In this document: positions 16,689 through 24,591 of the stretch, in pieces
Layout: every line of letters begins with the position of its first letter
Numbering within the stretch: position 1 is the first letter of the stretch
Assembly (NCBI RefSeq): GCF_000430765.1
Contig: NZ_KE387239.1
Location: forward strand, 58,856 to 122,855
Source of the DNA: Peribacillus kribbensis DSM 17871
GTDB lineage: Bacteria; Bacillota; Bacilli; Bacillales; DSM-1321
Reading direction: 5' to 3'
Length of the DNA stretch: 64,000 bases
Position numbers and translations under genes: made by a program
The notes under the pieces: generated by a model
Seen by the model: only the letters and a program-made list of their open reading frames with translations
What the model was told of the DNA's origin: nothing
Database searches by the model: none

Positions 16689-18494
16689 ATGAATAACTTA
16701 CATTCAATTAAGCAGCTTGCAAAAGAATATTTTTCTTTTAAGGATATCATTCGCACATATTCTTTACTGAAGCCGTTTATTTTAAGACGCTGGAAGGCCT
16801 ACACAGTGCTTGCTGTCATGCTATTTATCAATATCTTTACTACTATTGTTTTTGCCTGGTACTTCGGAGCAGTTACTGATGCAGCGATCCAAAGTGATTT
16901 CTCAAAGCTTAAGCTCCTGGTTCCTATGGGTGCCGGGCTTCTTATGTTCAGTATGGTATCTTCCTATGTAAACTCCTATTGTGAAACGATTGCTTCCACC
17001 GGTGTGAAACGGGACCTGGAAAATTACTTATTCAGCCATGTACTGCGGCTGCCGGCTAAAAATACAGCCAATCTTCGTTCCGGTGATCTCATTTCCCACT
17101 TTACAACAGACCTGCACAGTATTGACGGCATCATAGGCAGCAGCTTAATTGATTTAATCAGACTGCCTGTTATTTATATGGTCGTATTCATTTACTTATA
17201 TCATATCAATTCTACTATCGCCCTAATAAGTCTTTGTACAGCTCCGGCCGCTGCGGTTCTGGGGGTATTTTTCGGGCTTATTCTCCGCCGAAATGGGAGG
17301 AAGATCTTTGACCTTGTAAGCAGTCTAAACGGGATGATTTCCGAAACCTTTCAGGGGCTGCATGTAGTACGAACGTTTACTCTTGAAAAAGTATTATTTG
17401 ATAGGTTTTCAGGCAGGAACAGGAAGCTGATGCAGCTTGAATTAGAAAATACCAAATTGCGCAGCTGGTTTTTTTCAGCCGGAACTTTCATAAGCTATTT
17501 GATTTATTTCATCAGCGTCTGCCTTGGATCTCTCTATATTTCCAAAGGAACATTGACGGTTGGGGCGCTGCTGACCTTTTTAAATCTGGTGAACCATCTG
17601 GTTTATCCCATGACCGGGCTTGCCGGGCAGTGGGCTGGGTTTCAAAGGTCGATTATAGCAGCAGACAGGCTGCTTCGTGTCCTGGAGCAAAAAGCAGAAG
17701 CTGAGGAGCTTCCTGATTACATAAAGCCTGCAGGAATATCTATGCCCATAGAAATGAAGGATCTGAGCTTTGGTTATCAGGAGGATCAAATACTTTTTCA
17801 AAAATTCAACCTGTCTCTTCCTACGGGAAAGGTAATCGCGGTTGTCGGGCCCAGCGGAGCCGGGAAAAGTACACTGTTCAGCCTGATTCAAGGGATATAT
17901 AAGCCTTTTTCAGGAGAAATACAAATAGGTGGTAAACCGATTGAGGATATGATTCTTGCGGAGCTGCGCAGCTCGATTGCCTTTGTGCCCCAGGAAACGT
18001 TTCTGTTCGGCGGCTCGATTAAGGATAATCTGATGCTTGCAAAACCGGGTTTAACAGAACGGGAAATGATCAGGGCCTGCCAGGATGCATATATCCATGA
18101 TTTTATTAGATCCCTTCCTTACGGTTATGATACCCAAATCGGGGAGCGCGGGGTTAAGCTGTCAGGCGGACAGAAGCAGAGGATTGCCATTGCAAGGGCT
18201 TTATTGAAGGATGCCCCTATCCTAATGCTTGATGAAGCTACATCTGCCCTGGACACCGAAACTGAACACTATGTCCAGCAAGCTTTGGATAAGCTGGTGA
18301 AAGGAAGAACCACCCTTATTATCGCACACCGCTTATCAACCGTTAAAAGCGCGGATTTAATAGTGGTTTTAAATGAGGGAAGGCTCATTCAGTCCGGAAG
18401 CCATCAGGAGCTTATGGGGCAGGAAGGCTTATACCGAAAGCTTTATCATTCAGAGTTTAGCAAAAGAAAACAGCTGGAGCTTGTATCCATCTAA
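16689..18494 (+). CDS. ABC exporter (fused permease-ATPase) for the peptide product
   Basis: 601 residues. Six transmembrane segments (residues about 30-320, ABC_membrane) followed by the ATPase: Walker A GPSGAGKST (about 386-394), Q-loop FVPQETF, signature LSGGQ (about 490), Walker B ILMLDEAT (about 511) and the switch His in IAHRLST. No N-terminal C39 peptidase domain, so the leader must be removed by another protein, in agreement with the S26-like protease upstream. Equivalent to the D exporter of lasso clusters. ATG 16689 sits 8 nt after AAGGTGGAG; GTG 16680 is less likely. Confidence 0.9.
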   Translation: MNNLHSIKQLAKEYFSFKDIIRTYSLLKPFILRRWKAYTVLAVMLFINIFTTIVFAWYFGAVTDAAIQSDFSKLKLLVPMGAGLLMFSMVSSYVNSYCETIASTGVKRDLENYLFSHVLRLPAKNTANLRSGDLISHFTTDLHSIDGIIGSSLIDLIRLPVIYMVVFIYLYHINSTIALISLCTAPAAAVLGVFFGLILRRNGRKIFDLVSSLNGMISETFQGLHVVRTFTLEKVLFDRFSGRNRKLMQLELENTKLRSWFFSAGTFISYLIYFISVCLGSLYISKGTLTVGALLTFLNLVNHLVYPMTGLAGQWAGFQRSIIAADRLLRVLEQKAEAEELPDYIKPAGISMPIEMKDLSFGYQEDQILFQKFNLSLPTGKVIAVVGPSGAGKSTLFSLIQGIYKPFSGEIQIGGKPIEDMILAELRSSIAFVPQETFLFGGSIKDNLMLAKPGLTEREMIRACQDAYIHDFIRSLPYGYDTQIGERGVKLSGGQKQRIAIARALLKDAPILMLDEATSALDTETEHYVQQALDKLVKGRTTLIIAHRLSTVKSADLIVVLNEGRLIQSGSHQELMGQEGLYRKLYHSEFSKRKQLELVSI

Positions 18495-18509
18495 GGAGTG
18501 TAATGAATA

Positions 18510-19493
18510 GTGAACCTGCTTGATACTTTATATAATCCCAGTGCTGTTCTTCCTCCTGAAGGAAGCGGTTTTGAGCAGCTGCTGAACGCGATCAAATATC
18601 ATGAAGCATCCTCGCAGATGTACATATTGCTTGCAAGGTTTAGTAAGCTGCACCAGACACCGGAATATTTCCAAGAGCAGCTTAAGCTGGGCTTCGATGA
18701 AATCTTCTATAAAAATCTCTTTATTCACAGCCAGACAAATAAGATCCTGAAAGAATTTGAAAAATGGGGGATAGATGTTATCCCTCTTAAGGGAACTTAT
18801 TATTCAAAGGATTATTATGGGCATATTGGAGCAAGGCCGACTTCAGATATTGATCTATTGATCAAAGAGAAGGATATCACCTTAGCAATTGAAGCAGTCC
18901 AATCCCTTGGTTTTATAAATAGGAAGCTTGAAGATGACTCTCATTTCCACAGGAGCTATTACCAGGACATCCCCGGTTCCGCGATCCCCTTGTGTGTGGA
19001 GATTCACTGGGGGATACTGATGGAAAACACGGCGAGTCTGCGGATTGAGAAGTTTTGGGAGAATGCCGCTGCTGTCGATACCTTTCAGCATGTTAAAGCT
19101 CTATCCCCTTTTTACACGTTTTATATGATCTGCCTGCACGGCTGGAGGCATAACCTTGATTCATTAAAGTATTATATGGATATTATCCAGCTTATCCTTG
19201 TACTTAAGGAGGAGCTTGACTATGTGGAACTGCTTGAGGAAGCCAGGAAAGACAGGACTCTAAAAAGAATAGTAAGGACGCTTTCGCTCGTCTATGAGGC
19301 ATTGCCTTACCTGCATGAGATAAAAGAATTTCCTTACAAAAAACAGGTAAGATTCCGGAATCAAATTGTTTCAAAAATTACCAAGCCGACACTGAAGGAT
19401 TATCTAGACTATGTCGACTATCAATTTTTCAGCTTTGACACAGCACGGCACAGCTTTCTGGAAGTAAAGAACTGGCTGAAATCCTTAGGATAA
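18510..19493 (+). CDS. Nucleotidyltransferase-family protein (NTase-like, lasso-cluster associated)
   Basis: 327 residues. The nucleotidyltransferase signature is KGTYYSKDYYGHIGARPTSD followed by IDLL, with the two metal-binding aspartates in SDIDLL; a long helical region follows (YTFYMICLHGWRH, KEELDYVELLEEA). Members of this uncharacterised family are regular companions of paeninodin-type lasso clusters, where they may nucleotidylate the peptide or its carrier; activity is not established to my knowledge. GTG 18510 is used because the ATG at 18503 runs into a stop after six codons. Last gene of the operon, followed by a strong terminator. Confidence 0.8.
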   Translation: MNLLDTLYNPSAVLPPEGSGFEQLLNAIKYHEASSQMYILLARFSKLHQTPEYFQEQLKLGFDEIFYKNLFIHSQTNKILKEFEKWGIDVIPLKGTYYSKDYYGHIGARPTSDIDLLIKEKDITLAIEAVQSLGFINRKLEDDSHFHRSYYQDIPGSAIPLCVEIHWGILMENTASLRIEKFWENAAAVDTFQHVKALSPFYTFYMICLHGWRHNLDSLKYYMDIIQLILVLKEELDYVELLEEARKDRTLKRIVRTLSLVYEALPYLHEIKEFPYKKQVRFRNQIVSKITKPTLKDYLDYVDYQFFSFDTARHSFLEVKNWLKSLG

Positions 19494-19542
19494 CAATACA
19501 AACTTATTCAATAGGAACTCTAAAAAAAGAGACTAATTAGTG

Positions 19543-19592
19543 AAATGCGCCCTGATTGTTAGCTGCAACTAACAATCAGGGCGCATTTCTTT
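19543..19592 (+). terminator. Strong terminator of the RiPP-like operon
   Basis: Long perfect stem, arms TGCGCCCTGATTGTTAG/CTAACAATCAGGGCGCA around a short loop, followed by TTTCTTTAT, about 50 bp after the last gene. Confidence 0.93.
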
Positions 19593-19599
19593 ATGGCAA

Positions 19600-19646
19600 A
19601 AAAAATTAAAAGGCATGAGTCCGATAAAATCGAACTCATGCACATC
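19600..19646 (-). terminator. Terminator of the VanZ-like gene (minus strand)
   Basis: Stem GCATGAGTTCGAT/ATCGGACTCATGC read on the minus strand, followed by CTTTTAATTTTTTTT, about 45 bp after the VanZ stop. Confidence 0.9.
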
Positions 19647-19689
19647 AAGCTGTCTAACATAATAACCTGTCTAACTTTATGTGGTCTCT

Positions 19690-20115
19690 TCAATGCATAG
19701 GCGGCTCTTGATTTTGTCTATTTTTACTTGTTTCTTTGGTTTTAATATAGCGCACCATTCCGATAAACACGAGAGCGGCACAGGAATCTAAAAGTACATC
19801 ATAGGGTGTCGAGGTCCTTCCCGGCACAAAAGACTGATGATATTCATCTGAAATCGCATAAATGGTTGCAAGGGCCCAGGATAAGAAGTATCTTCGCTTT
19901 AGTAAAAAATACAGAAATACAGATAAAGTGCCAAATACAAGCACATGAGCGGACTTGCGGATTATTACATTTAAGACTTCGGCAGAGTTATAATCTATCC
20001 CCAGACTGTTCTGGATGAGTGAAAGAGTATTCTCCCCGGTTGCAAATTTGGAAGCCGTAAAGATAAAGATCAGCAAGCCAAGCATTATGGCGGGAAGCAG
20101 ATATTTTAATTTCAT
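19690..20115 (-). CDS. VanZ-family membrane protein
   Basis: 141 residues with four predicted membrane helices and the VanZ hallmark SDEYHQSFVPGR (residues about 90-101) plus KSAHVLVFGTLS (53-64). VanZ proteins are small membrane proteins of uncertain mechanism, first linked to low-level teicoplanin resistance. Transcribed away from the SinI-domain gene upstream (20145-20369), about 30 bp apart and on the same strand, so the two may share a transcript. Its link to biofilm control is by position only. Confidence 0.9.
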   Translation of the reverse strand: MKLKYLLPAIMLGLLIFIFTASKFATGENTLSLIQNSLGIDYNSAEVLNVIIRKSAHVLVFGTLSVFLYFLLKRRYFLSWALATIYAISDEYHQSFVPGRTSTPYDVLLDSCAALVFIGMVRYIKTKETSKNRQNQEPPMH

Positions 20116-20144
20116 AGTCGCAGCTCGCTTTTTTATTTTTTTAT

Positions 20145-20369
20145 TTAGTATAGCCCTTTTTTATTGATTTCAACACGATGGAATTTAAGAAGGACTTTGT
20201 ACTGAAGCCAGGATTCGAAAAATTCCTTGGTAATTCCCCGTCCTTTTACCTCATTTAATAGTTCGATCCATTCAGCCTCCAGTGATTGACTGAAGGTAGA
20301 AACTCCATATTCATATAGCAGCAAAGATGGTTCAACAATCTCTTCTCCTAAATCCAATCTATTATCCAT
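20145..20369 (-). CDS. SinI-domain small protein (possible second anti-repressor)
   Basis: 74 residues. Residues about 31-62, EAEWIELLNEVKGRGITKEF, FESWL, match the SinI/Sin dimerisation pattern (EW..L...A...GI..E....L). The N-terminal 30 residues (LGEEIVEPSLLLYEYGV) have no recognised domain. No DNA-binding domain is present, so it would act by binding SinR or the SinR paralogue. AAGGAG precedes ATG 20369. Its promoter (TTGTTC-17-TATAAT on the minus strand, 20453-20481) contains a full SinR-like palindrome in the spacer, which implies repression by SinR: a SinI-like gene under SinR control would be a feedback loop. Confidence 0.72.
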   Translation of the reverse strand: MDNRLDLGEEIVEPSLLLYEYGVSTFSQSLEAEWIELLNEVKGRGITKEFFESWLQYKVLLKFHRVEINKKGLY

Positions 20370-20452
20370 GAATTCTCCTTATCGAAAGTCTCCTGACCGA
20401 ATAAAAAATTTTTTGCAAATTTAAAGGAATTTTTTGTAGAAATCTAGTATTT

Positions 20453-20501
20453 ATTATAAAATAGTTCTATATAAAGAACAATAGATTTCATTTTAAAGAA
20501 C
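20453..20501. promoter_or_regulatory. Divergent promoter region with SinR-box-like operator
   Basis: Palindrome GTTCTATATAAAGAAC (20464-20479) plus a further half-site AAAGAAC (20495-20501). For the minus strand, TTGTTC (20476-20481) and TATAAT (20453-20458) are 17 bp apart with the palindrome between them. For the plus strand the box lies just after the A/T-rich TATAAA at 20455-20460. Both flanking genes could thus be repressed by one SinR tetramer. Confidence 0.6.
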
Positions 20502-20527
20502 TTCACCATTTTGTGAAAGGAGTTTGT

Positions 20528-20731
20528 ATGTACCGTAAAAATTGCTATAGATGCGGGAGGCCGTCGTTTAGCAGTGTTGAACATGGCAGCTGGATCTGCC
20601 CGGTATGCGGAAATGATTTATCAGGCCAAAAGCTGTTCAATGCGGCGACCTATGAAAAATTACACAGCTGGAAGAGCGGTATGAGAAAATCGGAGGAATT
20701 ATTTCGTATTACTTCGACAAAATCTGAGTAG
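20528..20731 (+). CDS. Small zinc-ribbon protein, function unknown
   Basis: 67 residues. Two CxxC knuckles, NCYRCG near the N terminus and WICPVCG about 20 residues later, give a zinc-ribbon; the C-terminal half (YEKLHSWKSGMRKSEEL) is probably helical. Starts at ATG 20528 behind GAAAGGAG. I do not recognise the family. It stands directly downstream of a SinR-like operator and upstream of the riboswitch-sinI unit, so a role in biofilm or cell-fate control is possible by context only. Confidence 0.65.
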   Translation: MYRKNCYRCGRPSFSSVEHGSWICPVCGNDLSGQKLFNAATYEKLHSWKSGMRKSEELFRITSTKSE

Positions 20732-20856
20732 ATCTTATGGTTATTTTTAGAAAGTTCAATATCGTTGGCAATTTAATGGGAAATAACCATCGAAATTAGA
20801 CTGAATTATTTTGAATTGTGTGACAAATTATTACAAAAAAATATCCGGCGCTGGCA

Positions 20857-20862
20857 TATACT
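20857..20862 (+). promoter_or_regulatory. Probable -10 element of the sinI transcript
   Basis: TATACT about 22 bp ahead of the start of the riboswitch. The -35 is not clear (TTACAA is 20 bp upstream, a poor spacing), so this is a modest call. Confidence 0.4.
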
Positions 20863-20883
20863 GTAACTCAAGAACTATTAATG

Positions 20884-20990
20884 CACTATCCTGTTGAGAA
20901 AATGGCAAACTTATTGAAAAATAAGGGCGCAAAGTCGCAGGTCTAAGGTTTTCTCCTTAAAAACTAAGACGGCTGGACTGCCTTGGAGTG
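20884..20990 (+). ncRNA. Cyclic di-GMP-I riboswitch (GEMM-I) upstream of sinI
   Basis: Contains the conserved order of the c-di-GMP-I aptamer: GGCAAAC, a hairpin TTATT-GAAA-AATAAG with the GAAA tetraloop, GGGCGCAAAG, then GGTCTAAGG, a variable hairpin (ACTAAG region) and ACGGCTGGACTGCC. CACTATCC (20885-20892) can pair with GGAGTG (20985-20990) as the closing P1 helix. The tetraloop, GCAAAG and CUAA elements are the parts that form the tetraloop receptor and ligand site in this class. No terminator follows; the SD of sinI is only about 10 nt after P1, so control is probably at translation initiation. Confidence 0.9.
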
Positions 20991-21013
20991 TAGGCTATTG
21001 GGAGGGTATTTAA

Positions 21014-21148
21014 TTGGTAGTTGAAATCATCAAGCAGGAATTGGATTTGGAATGGATGATGCTGTTTAAGCAGGCGAAGGCAATGGGAATCAAAGTTGAG
21101 GAGATCAGGGAATTCCTGCAAGAGATTCAGCTTCAAAATGAAATGTAA
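21014..21148 (+). CDS. sinI: SinI anti-repressor
   Basis: 44 residues from TTG 21014, placed 7 nt after GGGAGGG. The sequence VVEIIKQELDLEWMMLFKQA, KAMGIKVEEIREFL follows B. subtilis SinI (KQELDQEWVELMVEAKEANISPEEIRKYL by memory of the family pattern): the helix-loop-helix that replaces SinR-SinR contacts. It binds and inactivates SinR, switching on matrix genes. Unlike the B. subtilis sinIR operon, here sinI and sinR face each other tail to tail with a shared bidirectional terminator, and sinI has a c-di-GMP riboswitch leader. It is too short to be found by length-based ORF calling. Confidence 0.9.
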   Translation: MVVEIIKQELDLEWMMLFKQAKAMGIKVEEIREFLQEIQLQNEM

Positions 21149-21174
21149 GTATGGTGAAGCAGTTGTATAAAAAA

Positions 21175-21236
21175 TGGAACCCTTAAGGCCTGGCTCGGAC
21201 GAGCTGTGAGCTGCCTTAAGGGTTATTGTTTTTATT
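21175..21236. terminator. Bidirectional terminator between sinI and sinR
   Basis: Arms AACCCTTAAGGC/GCCTTAAGGGTT around a 23-nt loop; T-rich on the plus side (ATTGTTTTTATT) and T-containing on the minus side (CCATTTTTTAT). Confidence 0.88.
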
Positions 21237-21555
21237 CCTTCTTCTGCCGCCACTTGTTAAACTCGATGAATTCCCGGAACTGTTCCTTGGTCACGCCGGA
21301 AGCCATGGCTTCTGCCATGATTTTCATCCAGTCTGAGTCCAGGGAGTCCTTTGGAAGATTGTCATATAAAAGACTATCCAGGGGGACTCCAAGGACAGAT
21401 GAGATCTTTTCCAGGAATTGAATGGAAGGATTGGTCTGTAAATTGCGCTCCAGTGAGCTTAAATAGGACTTGGCTACTCCCGCTCTTTCCGCCAATTCAG
21501 ACATGGACATTCTTTTTTCTTTTCTAATGTTTTTTACGCGATCACCGATCATCAT
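21232..21555 (-). CDS. sinR: SinR, master repressor of biofilm genes
   Basis: 107 residues from ATG 21555 (or MIGDRV at 21552; a GTG three codons upstream is less likely). N-terminal HTH with MSELAERAGVAKSYLSSLER and NLQTNPSIQFLEKISSVLGV, near-identical to the SinR DNA-binding domain; C-terminal Sin dimerisation domain SDWMKIMAEAMASGV and REFIEFNKWRQKKE. Binds GTTCTYT boxes and represses eps and matrix genes; three such boxes or half-boxes lie in this window (14.8, 20.5 and 26.1 kb). Convergent to sinI. Confidence 0.93.
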   Translation of the reverse strand: MMIGDRVKNIRKEKRMSMSELAERAGVAKSYLSSLERNLQTNPSIQFLEKISSVLGVPLDSLLYDNLPKDSLDSDWMKIMAEAMASGVTKEQFREFIEFNKWRQKKE

Positions 21556-21620
21556 GTGTTTCACATCCCAGCAGCCTTAGTAAAAAATTAATAGTATTTT
21601 AATGTAGGTGTAGTAGTATG

Positions 21621-21645
21621 AGTTTATAATGTTCTACTATAAACT
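21621..21645. promoter_or_regulatory. Palindrome in the sinR upstream region
   Basis: Perfect 8-bp arms AGTTTATA/TATAAACT around ATGTTCTAC, 66-90 bp upstream of sinR. The centre contains GTTCT, so it may be an autoregulatory or other operator site overlapping the sinR promoter. Confidence 0.4.
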
Positions 21646-21731
21646 TACTATACCGGCGGGAATATTTATAGTGTATTTCGTACTTTTTTTTGTAAAATTG
21701 CTGGGATTGTGCTATGTGATTGGCCCTTATG

Positions 21732-21760
21732 TTGTTGCTGGGTTTAAGAGATGTTATAAT
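21732..21760 (+). promoter_or_regulatory. Promoter for secA
   Basis: TTGTTG (21732-21737), 17-bp spacer, consensus TATAAT (21755-21760). The expected transcript begins about 165 nt ahead of the secA start codon. Confidence 0.7.
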
Positions 21761-21799
21761 TATAGATGTGTTATTTTTTGAATGAATCGAATAATTCTT

Positions 21800-21829
21800 G
21801 GAGCCCATTCCACATGGGCTCGTTTTATA
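21800..21829 (+). terminator. Intrinsic terminator inside the secA leader (possible attenuator)
   Basis: Stem GAGCCCAT/ATGGGCTC with a 5-nt loop, followed by GTTTTAT. No gene lies between the promoter at 21732-21760 and this stem, so it either attenuates secA or ends a very short RNA. A second GGCTC at 21832-21836 could pair alternatively with the GAGCCC arm. Confidence 0.65.
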
Positions 21830-21933
21830 TAGGCTCACATTGAAAATGATCAGAAATTGCCGTAGATGGAGAATGAATGCCGCTGGTTGGCAGTTTTCCC
21901 TGGCAAGACATCTTATAAAGAGGAGCGCTGAAT

Positions 21934-24441
21934 ATGGGGATTTTGAATAAAGTATTTGATCCGAATAAACGCGAAGTCAGGAGGCTTGAGAAGGCAGCTG
22001 ATCAGATAGAAGCACTGGCCTCTGATATGGAACGTCTTTCGGATGACGAGCTTCGTGCAAAAACGGAGGAATTCAAAGGACGCTATCAAAAGGGAGAATC
22101 TCTTGATAAACTGCTTCCTGAAGCGTTTGCGGTCGTCCGTGAAGCATCCCGCAGGGTTCTCGGCATGTATCCTTTCCGCGTCCAGCTGATGGGAGGCGTA
22201 TCCCTTCATGATGGAAATATTTCAGAGATGAAGACAGGGGAAGGTAAAACGCTGACTTCTACCATGCCGGTCTACCTAAATGCCCTTACAGGCAAAGGGG
22301 TGCACGTGGTAACGGTCAATGAATACCTGGCCAGCCGTGATGCCGAGGAAATGGGCCAGCTGTATAATTTTCTTGGACTTACTGTTGGTCTGAATCTAAA
22401 CAGTCTGGACAGTGAAGAAAAGCAGGCTGCTTATGCGGCTGATATCACATACAGCACGAATAATGAGCTGGGCTTCGACTATCTTCGTGATAACATGGTC
22501 CTTTACACCGAGCAGAAGGTTCAGAGGCCCCTATATTATGCGGTCATTGACGAAGTTGACTCCATCCTGATTGATGAAGCACGTACACCGCTCATCATTT
22601 CAGGGACTGCAGAAAAATCAAATGTCCTGTATATCCAGGCGAATGCGTTTGTACGCACGCTGAAGCGGGATGTTGATTTTACGTATGATGAAAAGACCAA
22701 AGGCGTTCAGATGACAGAAGAGGGAATCTCTAAGGCAGAGCGCGCTTTTGGAATCGATAATTTATTTGACATCTCCCATGTTACCCTGAATCACCACATC
22801 AATCAGGCATTGAGGGCTCATAACAGTATGCAGCTGGATGTGGATTATGTGATCCAGGACGGCGAGATTGTAATCGTCGACCAATTTACCGGACGTCTGA
22901 TGAAAGGACGCCGCTACAGTGACGGCCTGCACCAGGCCATCGAGGCAAAAGAGGGCGTCGAGATCCAGAATGAAAGCATGACGCTTGCGACCATCACCTT
23001 CCAGAACTATTTCCGTATGTACGAAAAGCTTTCCGGAATGACTGGTACGGCAAAGACAGAGGAAGAGGAATTCCGCAATATCTACAACATGCAGGTTATT
23101 GTCATTCCTACAAACCGGGATATCGTCCGTGATGACCGCGCAGACTTGATCTTTGCTTCCATGGAAGGGAAGTTCAATGCGGTGGCCGAGGAAATCGCAG
23201 AGCGCCATGCAAAAGGGCAGCCTGTGCTTGTCGGTACGGTGGCCATCGAGACCTCGGAGCTCATTTCTCATCTCCTGACCCGTAAAGGCGTGAAGCATGA
23301 TGTATTGAACGCGAAAAACCATGAACGCGAGGCGGAAATCATTGCCCATGCAGGTGAGCGCGGTGCGGTGACCATCGCGACGAACATGGCGGGACGCGGT
23401 ACAGATATCAAGCTTGGCGAAGGTGTGAAGGAGCTTGGCGGCCTTGCGGTTGTAGGTACAGAGCGCCATGAGAGCAGACGGATCGATAACCAGCTCCGCG
23501 GACGTTCCGGACGTCAGGGAGACCCTGGTGTGACTCAGTTCTATCTTTCCATGGAGGACGAGCTGATGCGCCGCTTCGGTTCGGATAACATGAAGAACCT
23601 GATGTCCCGCCTTGGCATGGATGACACTCAGCCCATCCAGAGCAAGATGGTGACAAGGGCAGTTGAATCTGCGCAGAAACGGGTGGAAGGCAATAACTTT
23701 GATGCCCGTAAGCAGCTTCTGCAATATGATGATGTTCTGCGCCAGCAGCGTGAAATCATTTATGCGCAGCGCAATGAGGTCCTTGAAAGTGATACCCTCC
23801 GTGCCATTGTGGAACGGATGATTGAATCATCGCTTTCCCGTAATTTCTCTGCCTTTGTTTCTCCGCATGAGGACGAGGAGGATTGGAACTTTACCGGCCT
23901 GATCGATTATATCAATGGAAATCTTCTTCATGAAGGCGATGTAACCGAAGCCGACCTTCAAGGAAAAGATCCGGATGAAATGGTGGAGTACATCCTTGGT
24001 AAGATCAAGGAACGCTATGATGAAAAAGAAGAGATGCTGACGGACGAGCAGATGAGGGAATTCGAGAAGGTTATCGTTCTCCGTGCTGTCGACAGTAAGT
24101 GGATGGATCATATCGACACGATGGAACAGCTTCGTGAGGGAATCCATCTCCGTGCGTACGGACAGATCGATCCGCTTCGCGAATACCAGGAGGAAGGACT
24201 TGCCCTGTTCGATGCCATGATTTCGGCTATTGAGGATGATGTAGCGAAATACATCATGAAAGCCGAAATCCAGAATAATCTGGAGCGCCAGGAAGTGGTC
24301 CAGGCCCAGGCGGTCAACCCGAAGGAAGACGGCGAAGTGAAGAAACAGCCTAAGCGCAAGAAGGAGGAAGTGGGACGGAATGAACCTTGCCCCTGCGGAA
24401 GCGGCAAAAAGTTCAAGAACTGCCACGGCCAGCTTCAATAA
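21934..24441 (+). CDS. secA: SecA preprotein translocase ATPase
   Basis: 835 residues, the usual Bacillus length. Motor protein that drives unfolded preproteins through SecYEG. Motifs: MKTGEGKT (Walker A, about 98-105), the DEAD-like [14 protein letters not shown] (about 205-218), the preprotein crosslinking domain, [20 protein letters not shown] in the second nucleotide-binding fold (about 500-520) and the C-terminal SEC-C zinc motif [16 protein letters not shown] 21934 follows AAGAGGAG. The hpf gene often found before secA in Bacillus is absent; instead sinR and a long leader precede it. prfB follows, as in B. subtilis. Confidence 0.98.
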   Translation: MGILNKVFDPNKREVRRLEKAADQIEALASDMERLSDDELRAKTEEFKGRYQKGESLDKLLPEAFAVVREASRRVLGMYPFRVQLMGGVSLHDGNISEMKTGEGKTLTSTMPVYLNALTGKGVHVVTVNEYLASRDAEEMGQLYNFLGLTVGLNLNSLDSEEKQAAYAADITYSTNNELGFDYLRDNMVLYTEQKVQRPLYYAVIDEVDSILIDEARTPLIISGTAEKSNVLYIQANAFVRTLKRDVDFTYDEKTKGVQMTEEGISKAERAFGIDNLFDISHVTLNHHINQALRAHNSMQLDVDYVIQDGEIVIVDQFTGRLMKGRRYSDGLHQAIEAKEGVEIQNESMTLATITFQNYFRMYEKLSGMTGTAKTEEEEFRNIYNMQVIVIPTNRDIVRDDRADLIFASMEGKFNAVAEEIAERHAKGQPVLVGTVAIETSELISHLLTRKGVKHDVLNAKNHEREAEIIAHAGERGAVTIATNMAGRGTDIKLGEGVKELGGLAVVGTERHESRRIDNQLRGRSGRQGDPGVTQFYLSMEDELMRRFGSDNMKNLMSRLGMDDTQPIQSKMVTRAVESAQKRVEGNNFDARKQLLQYDDVLRQQREIIYAQRNEVLESDTLRAIVERMIESSLSRNFSAFVSPHEDEEDWNFTGLIDYINGNLLHEGDVTEADLQGKDPDEMVEYILGKIKERYDEKEEMLTDEQMREFEKVIVLRAVDSKWMDHIDTMEQLREGIHLRAYGQIDPLREYQEEGLALFDAMISAIEDDVAKYIMKAEIQNNLERQEVVQAQAVNPKEDGEVKKQPKRKKEEVGRNEPCPCGSGKKFKNCHGQLQ

Positions 24442-24449
24442 TAAAGGCA

Positions 24450-24487
24450 AAAAGGACGGTAAGCGGAAGTTTACCGCCTTTTTCCTG
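24450..24487 (+). terminator. Terminator after secA
   Basis: AAGGACGGTAA/TTACCGCCTT stem with GCGGAAGT loop and a T run, 8 bp after the secA stop; prfB therefore probably has its own promoter. Confidence 0.85.
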
Positions 24488-24591
24488 TTTGTGTGAAGAG
24501 ATTATACAGAGTATAATAAGTTTTTACGGCCATATAAATTTTTTTATAGTATATATAAGTAGAATGACTATTTAAATGAGGTGGAACAAGC

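Noticed and set aside
14928..19493. Calling the operon a lasso peptide cluster
   Set aside because: No lasso cyclase or B2 protease is present and the core lacks a well-placed acceptor Asp/Glu, so the name would claim more than the sequence shows.
22762..23724. 320-codon minus-strand frame opposite secA
   Set aside because: It mirrors the codon pattern of secA, has no ribosome site and no recognisable domain; an antisense shadow.
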